Assembly: GCA_035526435.1 (NCBI GenBank)
Contig: DATLCI010000007.1
Span: 1 to 20,148 of the forward strand
Source: DATLCI01 sp035526435
Lineage (GTDB): Bacteria; Acidobacteriota; Terriglobia; Terriglobales; Acidobacteriaceae
Reading direction: 5' to 3'
DNA: 20,148 bases
Below, in pieces: positions 6,131 through 13,041 of this stretch; the first letter of the stretch is position 1; each line of letters opens with the position of its first letter. Position numbers and translations under genes: made by a program. The notes under the pieces were generated by a model that was not told where the DNA came from, made no database searches, and worked only from the letters and a program-made list of their open reading frames with translations.

Positions 6131-6790
6131 TCAATGCCGGTCTTTGGCGCCGCCGCCGGCGGAGGCGGCTTGCCCGTCCGCTTCTGGATACAGCAGCTCG
6201 GTAAAGCGGGGGTCATCCGACATCTGCGAAAAATCAGAGTCGTTGCGCGCCTGGAAACGGTTCGAAGGATTCAGCTTGATGGCATGCTGCAGGTTTCGCA
6301 GACAGTCCTCTACCCGGTTGGTGAGGGAATCCAGCACGGCCATGCCGTAGGCGGCATAGTCGGCCTTCGGATATTGCTTCAGCAACTTCTCCAGGTGGGT
6401 GCGAGTTCCTTCGTAATCACCACTGTTCATCAGCGACACAGCGAAGTCATAGTGCTCTTCGGGAGTCTTGAAGGTGTTAGCGCTGCGTCCGAGCTGCTGG
6501 TTGCAGATGTTCAGATGGACGCGGGCACGGTCGGCAAGTTCCTTGCTTGGCCCTTCCAATACCTTCAATAAAGCCAGCTTAGCTTTATCGAATTTATGGG
6601 TCTGCATCGCCTTCAGTCCGGTCTCGTAGTTTTGCACAGCCTGTGTAAAACGTGGATCGGGCTTGGCTGCGACCTTGGGTAAAACTTTGGCCGGAACCGG
6701 TTTCTTAGCGCTCGACAAATTGCGTACGTTGCTTGTTTTCTTCATGTTAGAAGATGATTGTTTAACTTTTTGTGTCACTTTTTTCTTCAT
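6131..6790 (-). CDS. TPR-repeat protein, first gene of the yvcK-glmU operon
   Basis: 219 residues. The N-terminal 45 residues are strongly basic and of low complexity (clusters of Lys, Ser and Val) with no signal peptide, so the product is probably cytoplasmic. From about 48 to 180 the sequence has paired-helix spacing typical of tetratricopeptide repeats: A-V-Q-N-Y-E-T-G-L-K-A-M...F-D-K-A-K near 51-72, Y-D-F-A-V-S-L-M-N-S-G-D-Y-E-G near 113-127, and a further unit ending L-Q-H-A-I-K-L-N-P-S-N near 167-177. TPR proteins are scaffolds for protein-protein contacts; the partner is unknown. The C-terminus (PRFTELLYPEADG then Gly/Ala-rich) is typical of acidobacterial TPR proteins. GGAAG precedes the ATG by 9 nt. 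It is the promoter-proximal gene, with about 90 nt of leader. Confidence 0.8.
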   Translation of the reverse strand: MKKKVTQKVKQSSSNMKKTSNVRNLSSAKKPVPAKVLPKVAAKPDPRFTQAVQNYETGLKAMQTHKFDKAKLALLKVLEGPSKELADRARVHLNICNQQLGRSANTFKTPEEHYDFAVSLMNSGDYEGTRTHLEKLLKQYPKADYAAYGMAVLDSLTNRVEDCLRNLQHAIKLNPSNRFQARNDSDFSQMSDDPRFTELLYPEADGQAASAGGGAKDRH

Positions 6791-6887
6791 GAAGTTCTGC
6801 TTCCAGAGACCTGCTTCAAAACGAGCCCCAGCCAGCCTGTGGAAATCGTCGGCTGCCTCGATTCAGAACCGTAGGGTTAAGGGATTC

Positions 6888-6916
6888 GTTATATCCGCAT
6901 TGGCGGCATGCGTCAA
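6888..6916 (-). promoter_or_regulatory. Strong sigma70-type promoter for the TPR-yvcK-glmU operon
   Basis: On the minus strand TTGACG (6916-6911) and TATAAC (6893-6888) are separated by exactly 17 nt. Each hexamer matches 5/6 of the consensus. The start site would be near 6881, giving a leader of about 90 nt before the ATG at 6790. This is the best promoter in the window. Confidence 0.75.
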
Positions 6917-6935
6917 CTGGACGCAATACTGAGAA

Positions 6936-6963
6936 AGCGCGAGGGTAAAACCTTAATCGCGCT
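6936..6963 (-). terminator. Possible terminator hairpin after the PCYCHC gene
   Basis: AGCGCGA (6936-6942) and TCGCGCT (6957-6963) are perfect 7-bp inverted arms, with an inner AGG/CCT pairing possible. On the minus strand it begins 15 nt after the stop codon and is followed by TTTCTC, a weak T-tract, and it lies just upstream of the next promoter. Placement suggests termination, but the tail is poor. Confidence 0.45.
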
Positions 6964-6977
6964 AAAGCAGCCAGGGC

Positions 6978-7424
6978 TTAGTTCGCGGAAGTGATCTTCC
7001 GAAGATCGACCTGCTGATGTTCGCCGCGAATAATGGATGCCCGGATCTGCTTCGCCGTCTTGCCCTTGCGGGTTTGCTCCGCTGCGAATAGAGCTTCCTG
7101 CATGCAGGTCGAGCAGTTGGCCCCGTGTTCGCTCTCAAAGCAAGTACGCAGGCTGGCATGACCATGATTGCGGTCGCAATGGCAATAGCAGGGAAGTTGA
7201 TGCAGCACCGCGGCATACTTGGCCGCTTCTTTGTACGCCTTCACCTGGGCCGGGTGTCCGAAGTTCGGTCCGGAGAGCTGTGCCCCAGACCAGATCGGCG
7301 ATAGCTTGGCCGTCTTCGGCGGCGGAGCGGCATTGTAAGCGGGAACGTCCGCCGGGTTGCTGAACTGCGCGGAGGTGGTGACGGTGGCAAGGCCGATGAT
7401 GGCGACGGTGAGAATACGTTTCAT
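6978..7424 (-). CDS. Secreted PCYCGC-type (here PCYCHC) cysteine/histidine-rich protein
   Basis: 148 residues. Residues 1-19 (MKRILTVAIIGLATVTTSA) form a signal peptide likely cut before Q20, so the product is exported. After a Pro/Ala-rich linker the conserved part begins near 57: A-V-L-H-Q-L-P78-C79-Y-C81-H82-C83-D, then H87-G-H89-x-S-L, C95-F, H100-G, C104-x-x-C107 and an alpha-helical end (A-E-Q-T-R-K-G-K-T-A-K-Q-I-R). This order matches the PCYCGC-motif family, whose function is not established; the dense Cys/His set suggests metal or heme-related binding (inference). The usual Gly between the second and third cysteines is His here. It is divergent from lepB with 98 nt between the starts. 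AGGA precedes the ATG at 7 nt. Confidence 0.75.
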   Translation of the reverse strand: MKRILTVAIIGLATVTTSAQFSNPADVPAYNAAPPPKTAKLSPIWSGAQLSGPNFGHPAQVKAYKEAAKYAAVLHQLPCYCHCDRNHGHASLRTCFESEHGANCSTCMQEALFAAEQTRKGKTAKQIRASIIRGEHQQVDLRKITSAN

Positions 7425-7440
7425 GGTGGGATCCTGAATG

Positions 7441-7449
7441 ATCTTACCA
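7441..7449 (-). promoter_or_regulatory. Candidate extended -10 for the PCYCHC gene
   Basis: Minus-strand TGGTAAGAT fits TGnTAnnAT, an extended -10, 16 nt from the ATG at 7424. No -35 is evident. The predicted leader would be only about 10 nt. Confidence 0.35.
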
Positions 7450-7505
7450 CTCTGGAGCGTGGGTTTGCGGCCAGCCGATGAAAACTATCACGGTTGGAAT
7501 GCGTC

Positions 7506-7511
7506 TATAAT
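7506..7511 (+). promoter_or_regulatory. Candidate -10 box (TATAAT) before lepB
   Basis: A perfect TATAAT lies 11 nt before the lepB ATG. Start would fall near 7518, making the message nearly leaderless and cutting into the GGGAG ribosome site at 7514-7518. No -35 match is seen, so it may be coincidental. Confidence 0.3.
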
Positions 7512-7522
7512 CTGGGAGACTT

Positions 7523-8095
7523 ATGACGGAAAACCCGCACCCGGACCTGCTGCCAGCGCCGCCGCCGGAGCCTCGCCCGGCTCCGGTCAGCTCCGTGCGG
7601 GCCTGGGCGCGGGACGTATTGATCTCCGTCGGCATATCCGCGTTCTTCATCATCTTTCTTTATCAGCCCGTCAAAGTTGAAGGCACCAGCATGCTGCCGG
7701 GCCTGGAAGATCAGGAACGGATATTCATAAATAAATTTGTTTATCGCTGGGAGCCCATCTCGCGCGGCGACATCATCGTCTTCCGTTATCCGCGCGACCC
7801 CTCGAAGAGCTACATCAAGCGCGTCATCGCCGGACCGGGCGACCGCATCGTCATCGACAAAGGCCGCGTCTTTGTGAACGGCAATCTGCAGCGCGAGCTG
7901 TATGTCCCGGCGCAGTTCGTGGACTATCGCTCGTATCCGGAGCAGGTAGTCCCAGACAATGCTTTCTTTGTGATGGGCGACCACCGCTCCATGTCGAATG
8001 ACAGCCGCGACTTCGGACCTGTTGACCGCGACTATATCCTCGGCAAAGCGGTACTGATCTATTGGCCCATGGACAAGCTGGGACTACTGCATTGA
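7523..8095 (+). CDS. lepB: Signal peptidase I
   Basis: 190 residues. Type I signal peptidase (EC 3.4.21.89) cleaves signal peptides from exported proteins at the outer face of the inner membrane. After a Pro-rich cytoplasmic start (residues 1-25) there is one membrane segment (about 31-48), then box B with the catalytic serine S56 (V-E-G-T-S-M-L-P-G), box D with the general base K99 (S-Y-I-K-R-V-I-A-G-P-G-D) and box E (M-G-D-H-R-S-M-S-N-D-S-R-D-F-G-P-V at 151-167). All catalytic residues are present and the length suits a short, single-anchor enzyme. GGGAG lies 4 nt before the ATG. Its TGA overlaps the TTG start of the next gene by 3 shared bases, so the two are probably translationally coupled. 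Confidence 0.96.
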   Translation: MTENPHPDLLPAPPPEPRPAPVSSVRAWARDVLISVGISAFFIIFLYQPVKVEGTSMLPGLEDQERIFINKFVYRWEPISRGDIIVFRYPRDPSKSYIKRVIAGPGDRIVIDKGRVFVNGNLQRELYVPAQFVDYRSYPEQVVPDNAFFVMGDHRSMSNDSRDFGPVDRDYILGKAVLIYWPMDKLGLLH

Positions 8096-9558
8096 TTCCT
8101 CGCCTGCTGAAGCAGCTCCTGACATTTGTTCTGTTCTTATTGCTGGCGACGGCCGTTTTTGCCCAGGAACCCAAGTCAAGCGCCGCTGCGCCTTCTGCGG
8201 GTAAGAAGATCACCCCCGCCGAACGCGATGAGTTGTTCAAGTCCGTGGACGAGATCCTGCAGTGGGTAAGCAAAGATACGGGCCTGCCCATCCGGTCCAA
8301 GATCAAGCGCAAACTTTCCACTCGCGACGAGGTACAAAAATATGTGGAAGAGCGCATGGCGGAAGACGAAGATCAAAAACGTCTCGAACGCTCCGAACTG
8401 GTGCTCAAGAAGTTTGGACTCCTGCCCCGGGAGTTCAAGCTGCGTCCTTTCATGATCGCTTTGTTAAAGGACCAGGTAGCGGGCTTCTACGATTCGCGGA
8501 CAAAGACCGTTCATCTCCTCGATTGGATCGATTCCGGTTCCCAGAAGCCGGTCATGGCGCACGAGCTGACCCATGCCTTGCAGGATCAGAGCGTCGATCT
8601 CGATCAATGGGTCAAGGATGCGCGCGAACGCGCGAAGAAAGCGCCCGACCGCGAAACCGCCGAGACCGAGCTCGATGAGATGATCAGCGCGCGGGCGGCA
8701 CTGCTCGAAGGCCAGGGGATGGCGGTGCTGCTCGATTACATTCTTGAGCCCCAAGGACGTTCCTTGAAGGATTCGCCCCAACTGGCCGAAGCGCTCAAAG
8801 CCAGCATGACCTCCACTCAAGGTTCGGAGGTATTGGAATCGGCGCCGCTCCTGCTGCGCGAGTCTCTGGTCTTCCCGTATCGTGACGGGCTCGGGTTTGT
8901 CCAGGCATTGTTGGATGATGGCGGATTGCGAGCCGCTTACTACGGAGCGCTGCAACATCCGCCGCGCAATACCCGCGACATCCTGAGTCCGGAGAGCTAC
9001 CTGCAAAAGCAGATATTGCCGGAGTTGAAGGTCCCGGACTTTGAAAAAGCGGTGGGGAAGTCATATGCGAAATACGATGTCGGCTCCATCGGACAGTTCG
9101 ATATCGTGCTCTTCGGCAAACAATTTTCCAGCAATGTGGATGCCCGGGAGCTGTCGTCTGCGTGGCGCGGAGGCTTCTACTACGGCGCGCTTAAGAGCAC
9201 TGCCGCGAAGAAGGCGGCCAATATCACGGACGATCTTGGTGTCTTGTACTTCTCGCGTTGGTCCTCACCGGACACGGCGAAGCGGTTCGCAAAACTGTAT
9301 GCCCGCTCCTTCAAGATCAAATACAGTTCTGCGACTCAGGACAACGGCAAATGGAACTCAGAAGAAGGGCCCATGTCCGTCGAAGTGCTGGGTGACAGTT
9401 TGTTGATCATGGAAGGCTTTGACACCGAGACCGCGGCGCGCCTTCGCTCAGCCGTCATGAACGGCCAACCGTCTTCGGAGACTGCGAAGGTCGCGGGCAA
9501 TCTCAGTCTGAAGACCGTGTCGCCCATTTTCGCATTACGCTTGATGCTGCACGAATAA
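8092..9558 (+). CDS. Secreted HELTH-motif metalloprotease-like protein, unknown family
   Basis: 488 residues from TTG at 8092, a start that shares TTGA with the lepB stop and gives a clean signal peptide (I-P-R-L-L-K-Q then a hydrophobic run ending A-V-F-A-Q). An in-frame ATG at 8062 lies inside lepB and would spoil that signal. The protein has H157-E158-L-T-H161, the zinc-binding HExxH motif, preceded by V-A-G-F-Y-D-S-R-T-K-T-V-H-L, and E206 in L-L-E-G-Q-G-M, spaced about 45 residues later as the third ligand of gluzincin-type peptidases. A second half (about 290-470) has no motif I recognise. It is thus probably an exported zinc peptidase, but activity and substrate are unknown. It is co-transcribed with signal peptidase, which may process it like any other exported protein. 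Confidence 0.75.
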   Translation: MIPRLLKQLLTFVLFLLLATAVFAQEPKSSAAAPSAGKKITPAERDELFKSVDEILQWVSKDTGLPIRSKIKRKLSTRDEVQKYVEERMAEDEDQKRLERSELVLKKFGLLPREFKLRPFMIALLKDQVAGFYDSRTKTVHLLDWIDSGSQKPVMAHELTHALQDQSVDLDQWVKDARERAKKAPDRETAETELDEMISARAALLEGQGMAVLLDYILEPQGRSLKDSPQLAEALKASMTSTQGSEVLESAPLLLRESLVFPYRDGLGFVQALLDDGGLRAAYYGALQHPPRNTRDILSPESYLQKQILPELKVPDFEKAVGKSYAKYDVGSIGQFDIVLFGKQFSSNVDARELSSAWRGGFYYGALKSTAAKKAANITDDLGVLYFSRWSSPDTAKRFAKLYARSFKIKYSSATQDNGKWNSEEGPMSVEVLGDSLLIMEGFDTETAARLRSAVMNGQPSSETAKVAGNLSLKTVSPIFALRLMLHE

Positions 9559-9575
9559 GCCGCGTTTCGCTTTTG

Positions 9576-9581
9576 TATAAT
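9576..9581 (+). promoter_or_regulatory. Candidate -10 box (TATAAT) before mtnP
   Basis: A perfect TATAAT lies 33 nt before the chosen TTG start of mtnP, leaving about 27 nt of leader that includes a GGAG ribosome site. There is no recognisable -35. Confidence 0.35.
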
Positions 9582-9614
9582 CATTCGTCTGTCCCACCCT
9601 CATTGGAGACCAAA

Positions 9615-10496
9615 TTGCAACAGGCAGAAATAGGCATTATCGGCGGCAGCGGTCTGTATTCAATGCCCGGATTGACGGACGTCCGCGAGCTGCAGCAGTC
9701 CACTCCGTTCGGTGCGCCTTCCGACGCATACATCCTGGGCACGCTGCATGGACGCAAAGTAGCTTTTCTCTCTCGCCACGGCCGCGGGCACCGCATCCTG
9801 CCCAGTGAACTTAATTTCCGCGCCAATATCTATGGCTTCAAGCAGCTCGGCGTCGAACGCATCCTTTCGGTCTCCGCCGTCGGATCGCTGAAGGAAGAAC
9901 ATAAGCCGACGGATTTCGTTATCCCCGACCAGTTTTTCGATCGCACCCGGCACCGGGTGGATACCTTCTTCGGCGACGGCATCGTCGCGCACGTCTCCTT
10001 GGCAGATCCCACATGCGATGAACTCGCGCATGCTTTCGCGGCTGGCTGCAAGAAGATCGGGGTAGTCGGCAAGTTGGGGGGGACGTACGTCTGCATGGAA
10101 GGCCCGCAGTTTTCTACCCGCGCGGAATCGAACGTTTACCGTAGTTGGGGCATGGACGTGATCGGCATGACTAACTTGCAGGAAGCTAAGCTCGCGCGAG
10201 AAGCGGAGATCTGTTACTCCACCTTGGCGATGGTCACCGACTACGATTGCTGGCATGAAGGCCATGACGCGGTGACAGTCGAGCAGGTCATTGCCGTCGC
10301 TACGCAAAATGCGGAGAATGCCACGAAAGTCCTGCGCGAGGCCATCTTGGCGGTTCCGCAACAACGAAGCTGCAAGTGCGGCAGCGCTTTGCAATTTGCC
10401 ATCATGACTGACCGTTCCAAGATCCCCGCCAAGATGAAAGAAAAACTGGCACTGCTGTTGAATAAATATTTGGACACCAAGAAAGCGGGCGCTTAG
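9615..10496 (+). CDS. mtnP: S-methyl-5'-thioadenosine phosphorylase
   Basis: 293 residues from TTG at 9615. It cleaves methylthioadenosine with phosphate to adenine and methylthioribose-1-phosphate (EC 2.4.2.28), clearing the by-product of polyamine and other SAM-dependent synthesis. Family motifs: I-I-G-G-S-G-L-Y at 8-15, S-R-H-G-R-G-H at 53-59, V-S-A-V-G-S-L at 86-92, M-E-G-P-Q-F-S-T-R-A-E at 161-171, and T-D-Y-D-C-W-H at 208-214; the two aspartates D209 and D211 mark preference for 6-aminopurines (adenine) over hypoxanthine/guanine. The TTG is chosen because GGAG lies 6 nt upstream and the protein then starts right at the beta strand; an upstream in-frame TTG at 9573 overlaps the TATAAT. 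The next gene starts 2 nt after the stop. No mtnA or other methionine-salvage gene is nearby. Confidence 0.92.
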   Translation: MQQAEIGIIGGSGLYSMPGLTDVRELQQSTPFGAPSDAYILGTLHGRKVAFLSRHGRGHRILPSELNFRANIYGFKQLGVERILSVSAVGSLKEEHKPTDFVIPDQFFDRTRHRVDTFFGDGIVAHVSLADPTCDELAHAFAAGCKKIGVVGKLGGTYVCMEGPQFSTRAESNVYRSWGMDVIGMTNLQEAKLAREAEICYSTLAMVTDYDCWHEGHDAVTVEQVIAVATQNAENATKVLREAILAVPQQRSCKCGSALQFAIMTDRSKIPAKMKEKLALLLNKYLDTKKAGA

Positions 10497-10498
10497 GC

Positions 10499-11410
10499 AT
10501 GGCAGTCTTGGTCGTAGGTTCAGTGGCGTTCGACGGCATTCAAACTCCTTCAGGGAAGGTGGACCGCTGTCTGGGTGGCTCGGCTACATATTTTTCCTTG
10601 GCCGCAAGCTTCTTTACCGACGTCCGCGTGGTCGCGGTGGTGGGTGATGACTTCACCGCCGAAGACGAAGCGGTCATGGGCAAACGAGGTATCGATACCA
10701 GCGGAATCCAGCGTGCCAAGGGTAAGTCGTTCTTCTGGGCTGGCGAGTACGGTGACAATCTCAACGAAGCCAAGACCTTACGCACCGACCTCAACGTGTT
10801 TGAAAAATTTGATCCCCAGATCCCGCCGGACTTTCTCGGTAGCGAATACCTCTTCCTCGCCAACATCGATCCGGTACTGCAGGGAAATGTCCGCAAGCAG
10901 ATGTCGGATGCGCGCCTGGTCGGCGGCGACACCATGAATTTCTGGATCACCGGCAAAGCCAAAGACTTGGCGCAGACCCTCGAAGGCATCGACATCCTGA
11001 TGATCAATGATGGCGAGGCCCGCATGTTGGGTGGGAAGACCAGCCTGCTGCGCGCGTCGAAGAAGATATTGGCCATGGGCCCGCGGATCCTGGTGATCAA
11101 GCACGGCGAATACGGCGCGACGGCCTTTTTCCGCGAGGCCGGCTTGCATCCATTCCGCGCCCCTGCTCTGCCCATCGAAGAAGTTGTCGATCCCACGGGC
11201 GCGGGTGATTGCTTCGCGGGCGGCTTCATGGGATACATTGCCGCGCAGCCCGAACTCAACCGGGAGGTCTTGAAGCGCGCGATGTTCTACGGCGGGGTGA
11301 TGGGTTCTTTTGCCGTGGAGCGCTTCGGCACCCAGCGCCTGCAAGAGCTGAGCCGCGGCGAGATTGACGCCCGCTTCCAACTGTTCCGCGAACTCAGTCA
11401 CTTGGACTAG
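10499..11410 (+). CDS. PfkB-family sugar/nucleoside kinase
   Basis: 303 residues. Ribokinase/PfkB fold: the N-terminal G-G-S-A-T-Y-F-S-L-A motif near 26-35 and the C-terminal signature V-D-P-T-G-A-G-D-C-F-A-G-G-F at about 229-242, where D237 is the catalytic base and G-A-G forms the anion hole. I-N-D-G-E-A-R near 170 is the usual N-x-x-E-like metal/phosphate site. Substrate cannot be read from sequence. Position directly after mtnP (2-nt gap) suggests a nucleoside or pentose released in methylthioadenosine or adenosine salvage; adenosine kinase-like activity is one possibility. ATG start, no strong Shine-Dalgarno, coupling with mtnP likely. Confidence 0.85.
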   Translation: MAVLVVGSVAFDGIQTPSGKVDRCLGGSATYFSLAASFFTDVRVVAVVGDDFTAEDEAVMGKRGIDTSGIQRAKGKSFFWAGEYGDNLNEAKTLRTDLNVFEKFDPQIPPDFLGSEYLFLANIDPVLQGNVRKQMSDARLVGGDTMNFWITGKAKDLAQTLEGIDILMINDGEARMLGGKTSLLRASKKILAMGPRILVIKHGEYGATAFFREAGLHPFRAPALPIEEVVDPTGAGDCFAGGFMGYIAAQPELNREVLKRAMFYGGVMGSFAVERFGTQRLQELSRGEIDARFQLFRELSHLD

Positions 11411-11414
11411 CCGC

Positions 11415-12998
11415 TTGCCCGACCCAGTCCACTCCCGAGCCCGGTCCGAAGAGCGCATCGTTGGACTGCTGGCGGCCGTGATCTCGATCGGTGCATTTCT
11501 TTATTTTTTCCATACGCAGCAGATATTGCTGTATGGCGACGCCGTCGCTCACCTCAACATCGCTCGTCGAGTGGTAGATTCACTCACTCCCGGCCCGCTT
11601 CAACTCGGTACCGTATGGTTGCCGTTTCCTCACCTTCTGATGCTGCCATTTGTCTGGGTCGATCGCCTCTGGCAGTCAGGCATTGCCGGCTCGCTACCCT
11701 CCATGGCGGCATACGTGGCTGGGGTTCTCGGCATGTTGCGTTTGGGACGCGCCGTGACCTCTCCTGCCGGCGCGCGCGTTGCAACCCTGGCTTACGCCGC
11801 TAACCCCAATCTCATTTATATGCAGTCCACCGCGATGACCGAATCGATCTTTCTTGCCCTGGTCATCTGGGCGGTTTACTTCGTTGCCGAGTATTCCCAC
11901 GCGATTGGCGCGCAAGAGGAGACCTCCGCCATCCGATCACTTTACCGGGCGGCGGCTATTTTCTTGTGCGCCATACTTACTCGGTATGACGGCTGGTTCC
12001 TGGCGGCAGTAGCAGTCATCGTAGTGCTGGTGCTCGCGGTCGGCGCTCCGGTTCCGCTGCGAAGACGATTGGGTCGCCCCGTCAGGAATTTTGTATTGAT
12101 CGTGGCACTGGGCCCCATCGCGTGGCTGATCTATAACTACGCGATCTTCGGGAATGGTTTCGAATTTGCTACCGGACCATATTCAGCCCGGGGTATTGCC
12201 GAACGCACGACCCGGCTAGGCGATCCGCCGCATCCGGGATTTCACAGCCCTAAAACCGCTGCCATCTATCTGCTAAAGACGGCACGCCTTGAGGTCGCCG
12301 AAGGGAAGCGAGAGCGGATGCTGTTCATCATCGCGCTCGTCGGCACGGCCTTAGCGGTCTCTTCGACCGCGCGTATTGCCTGGTTGTTGTGGGTGCCCTT
12401 ACCTTTCTACATGCTTTCGATCGCTTATGGCGGCGTGCCTGTTTTTATCCCGCAGTGGTGGCCGTTCTCGTACTACAACGTCCGATACGGCCTGCAATTG
12501 CTGCCGGCACTTTGTCTGTTTATGGGAGTAGCAGTCGAAGTTATCCAGCGACTGGTGCAGAACTTGGCGGCCCAGCGTGCGATCTTACTCGTGGTGGTGG
12601 GCGCCGTCGCTGCCAGTTACACCTCGGTTTGGAGGCAGACACCGATCTGCCTGCGTGAAGCCCGTGTAAACGCGGTCTCGCGGGTCGGTTTTGAGAGCGC
12701 TCTCGCCGCCGAGTTACGGAAGCTGCCGCCTGGCTCGCGCCTTCTGATGTTCACGGGCAATTACGTCGGCGCTTTGCAGGCAGCCGGAATAGATTTGAAG
12801 CAGGTGGTGCAGGAAGGGAACTACCGGATATGGGATGCGGCCCTTACCGCGCCAAATCAGGCAGCCGACTACGTGTTCGCTGTTGATGGCGACCCCGTCG
12901 CAGCGGCAGTCAAGCACCGTCCCCAAGGCTTGACTCCGATTGCGGAGATTCAGACCCCGGAAAAACCTCGCGCTATCCTCTATCGGACTCATAGATGA
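11415..12998 (+). CDS. Polytopic GT-C-type glycosyltransferase-like membrane protein
   Basis: 527 residues from TTG at 11415, 4 nt after the kinase stop; a frame opening at 11364 would overlap the kinase by 47 nt. There are about nine to eleven hydrophobic segments. The first is at about 14-32, followed by an outward loop with L-L-Y-G-D42-A-V-A-H46-L-N-I-A-R, the acidic motif typical of GT-C lipid-phosphosugar-dependent transferases (GT39/ArnT/PMT-like), and Q-S-T-A-M-T-E-S near 137-144. The C-terminal quarter (about 420-527) is soluble. Such enzymes transfer a sugar from a polyprenyl-phosphate donor to a protein or lipid at the outer face of the inner membrane. Donor and acceptor are unknown, and the link to mtnP-pfkB may be only positional. 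Ribosome site weak. Confidence 0.7.
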   Translation: MPDPVHSRARSEERIVGLLAAVISIGAFLYFFHTQQILLYGDAVAHLNIARRVVDSLTPGPLQLGTVWLPFPHLLMLPFVWVDRLWQSGIAGSLPSMAAYVAGVLGMLRLGRAVTSPAGARVATLAYAANPNLIYMQSTAMTESIFLALVIWAVYFVAEYSHAIGAQEETSAIRSLYRAAAIFLCAILTRYDGWFLAAVAVIVVLVLAVGAPVPLRRRLGRPVRNFVLIVALGPIAWLIYNYAIFGNGFEFATGPYSARGIAERTTRLGDPPHPGFHSPKTAAIYLLKTARLEVAEGKRERMLFIIALVGTALAVSSTARIAWLLWVPLPFYMLSIAYGGVPVFIPQWWPFSYYNVRYGLQLLPALCLFMGVAVEVIQRLVQNLAAQRAILLVVVGAVAASYTSVWRQTPICLREARVNAVSRVGFESALAAELRKLPPGSRLLMFTGNYVGALQAAGIDLKQVVQEGNYRIWDAALTAPNQAADYVFAVDGDPVAAAVKHRPQGLTPIAEIQTPEKPRAILYRTHR

Positions 12999-13011
12999 CG
13001 TTACCGGCAAA

Positions 13012-13020
13012 TGTTAGAAT
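13012..13020 (+). promoter_or_regulatory. Candidate extended -10 for the mgtC-dapF-ldcA-mpl-plsC operon
   Basis: TGTTAGAAT (TGnTAGAAT) lies 21 nt upstream of the mgtC ATG, giving a leader of about 15 nt without a clear Shine-Dalgarno. No strong -35 at normal spacing (TAGATG at 17 nt). It is the only promoter-like site in the 43-nt gap before the five-gene run. Confidence 0.4.
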
Positions 13021-13041
13021 CTCGCTCGCACTCCCCCGACT

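Noticed and set aside
5053..6216. Longer yvcK reading from ATG at 6216
   Set aside because: It would overlap the TPR gene by 86 nt and add a Pro/Ala-rich stretch with no family match. The GTG at 6126 fits the operon spacing better, though this is not certain.
9660..10394. 244-residue open frame on the minus strand inside mtnP
   Set aside because: It is a shadow of the conserved phosphorylase frame, with low-complexity and no family-like motif.
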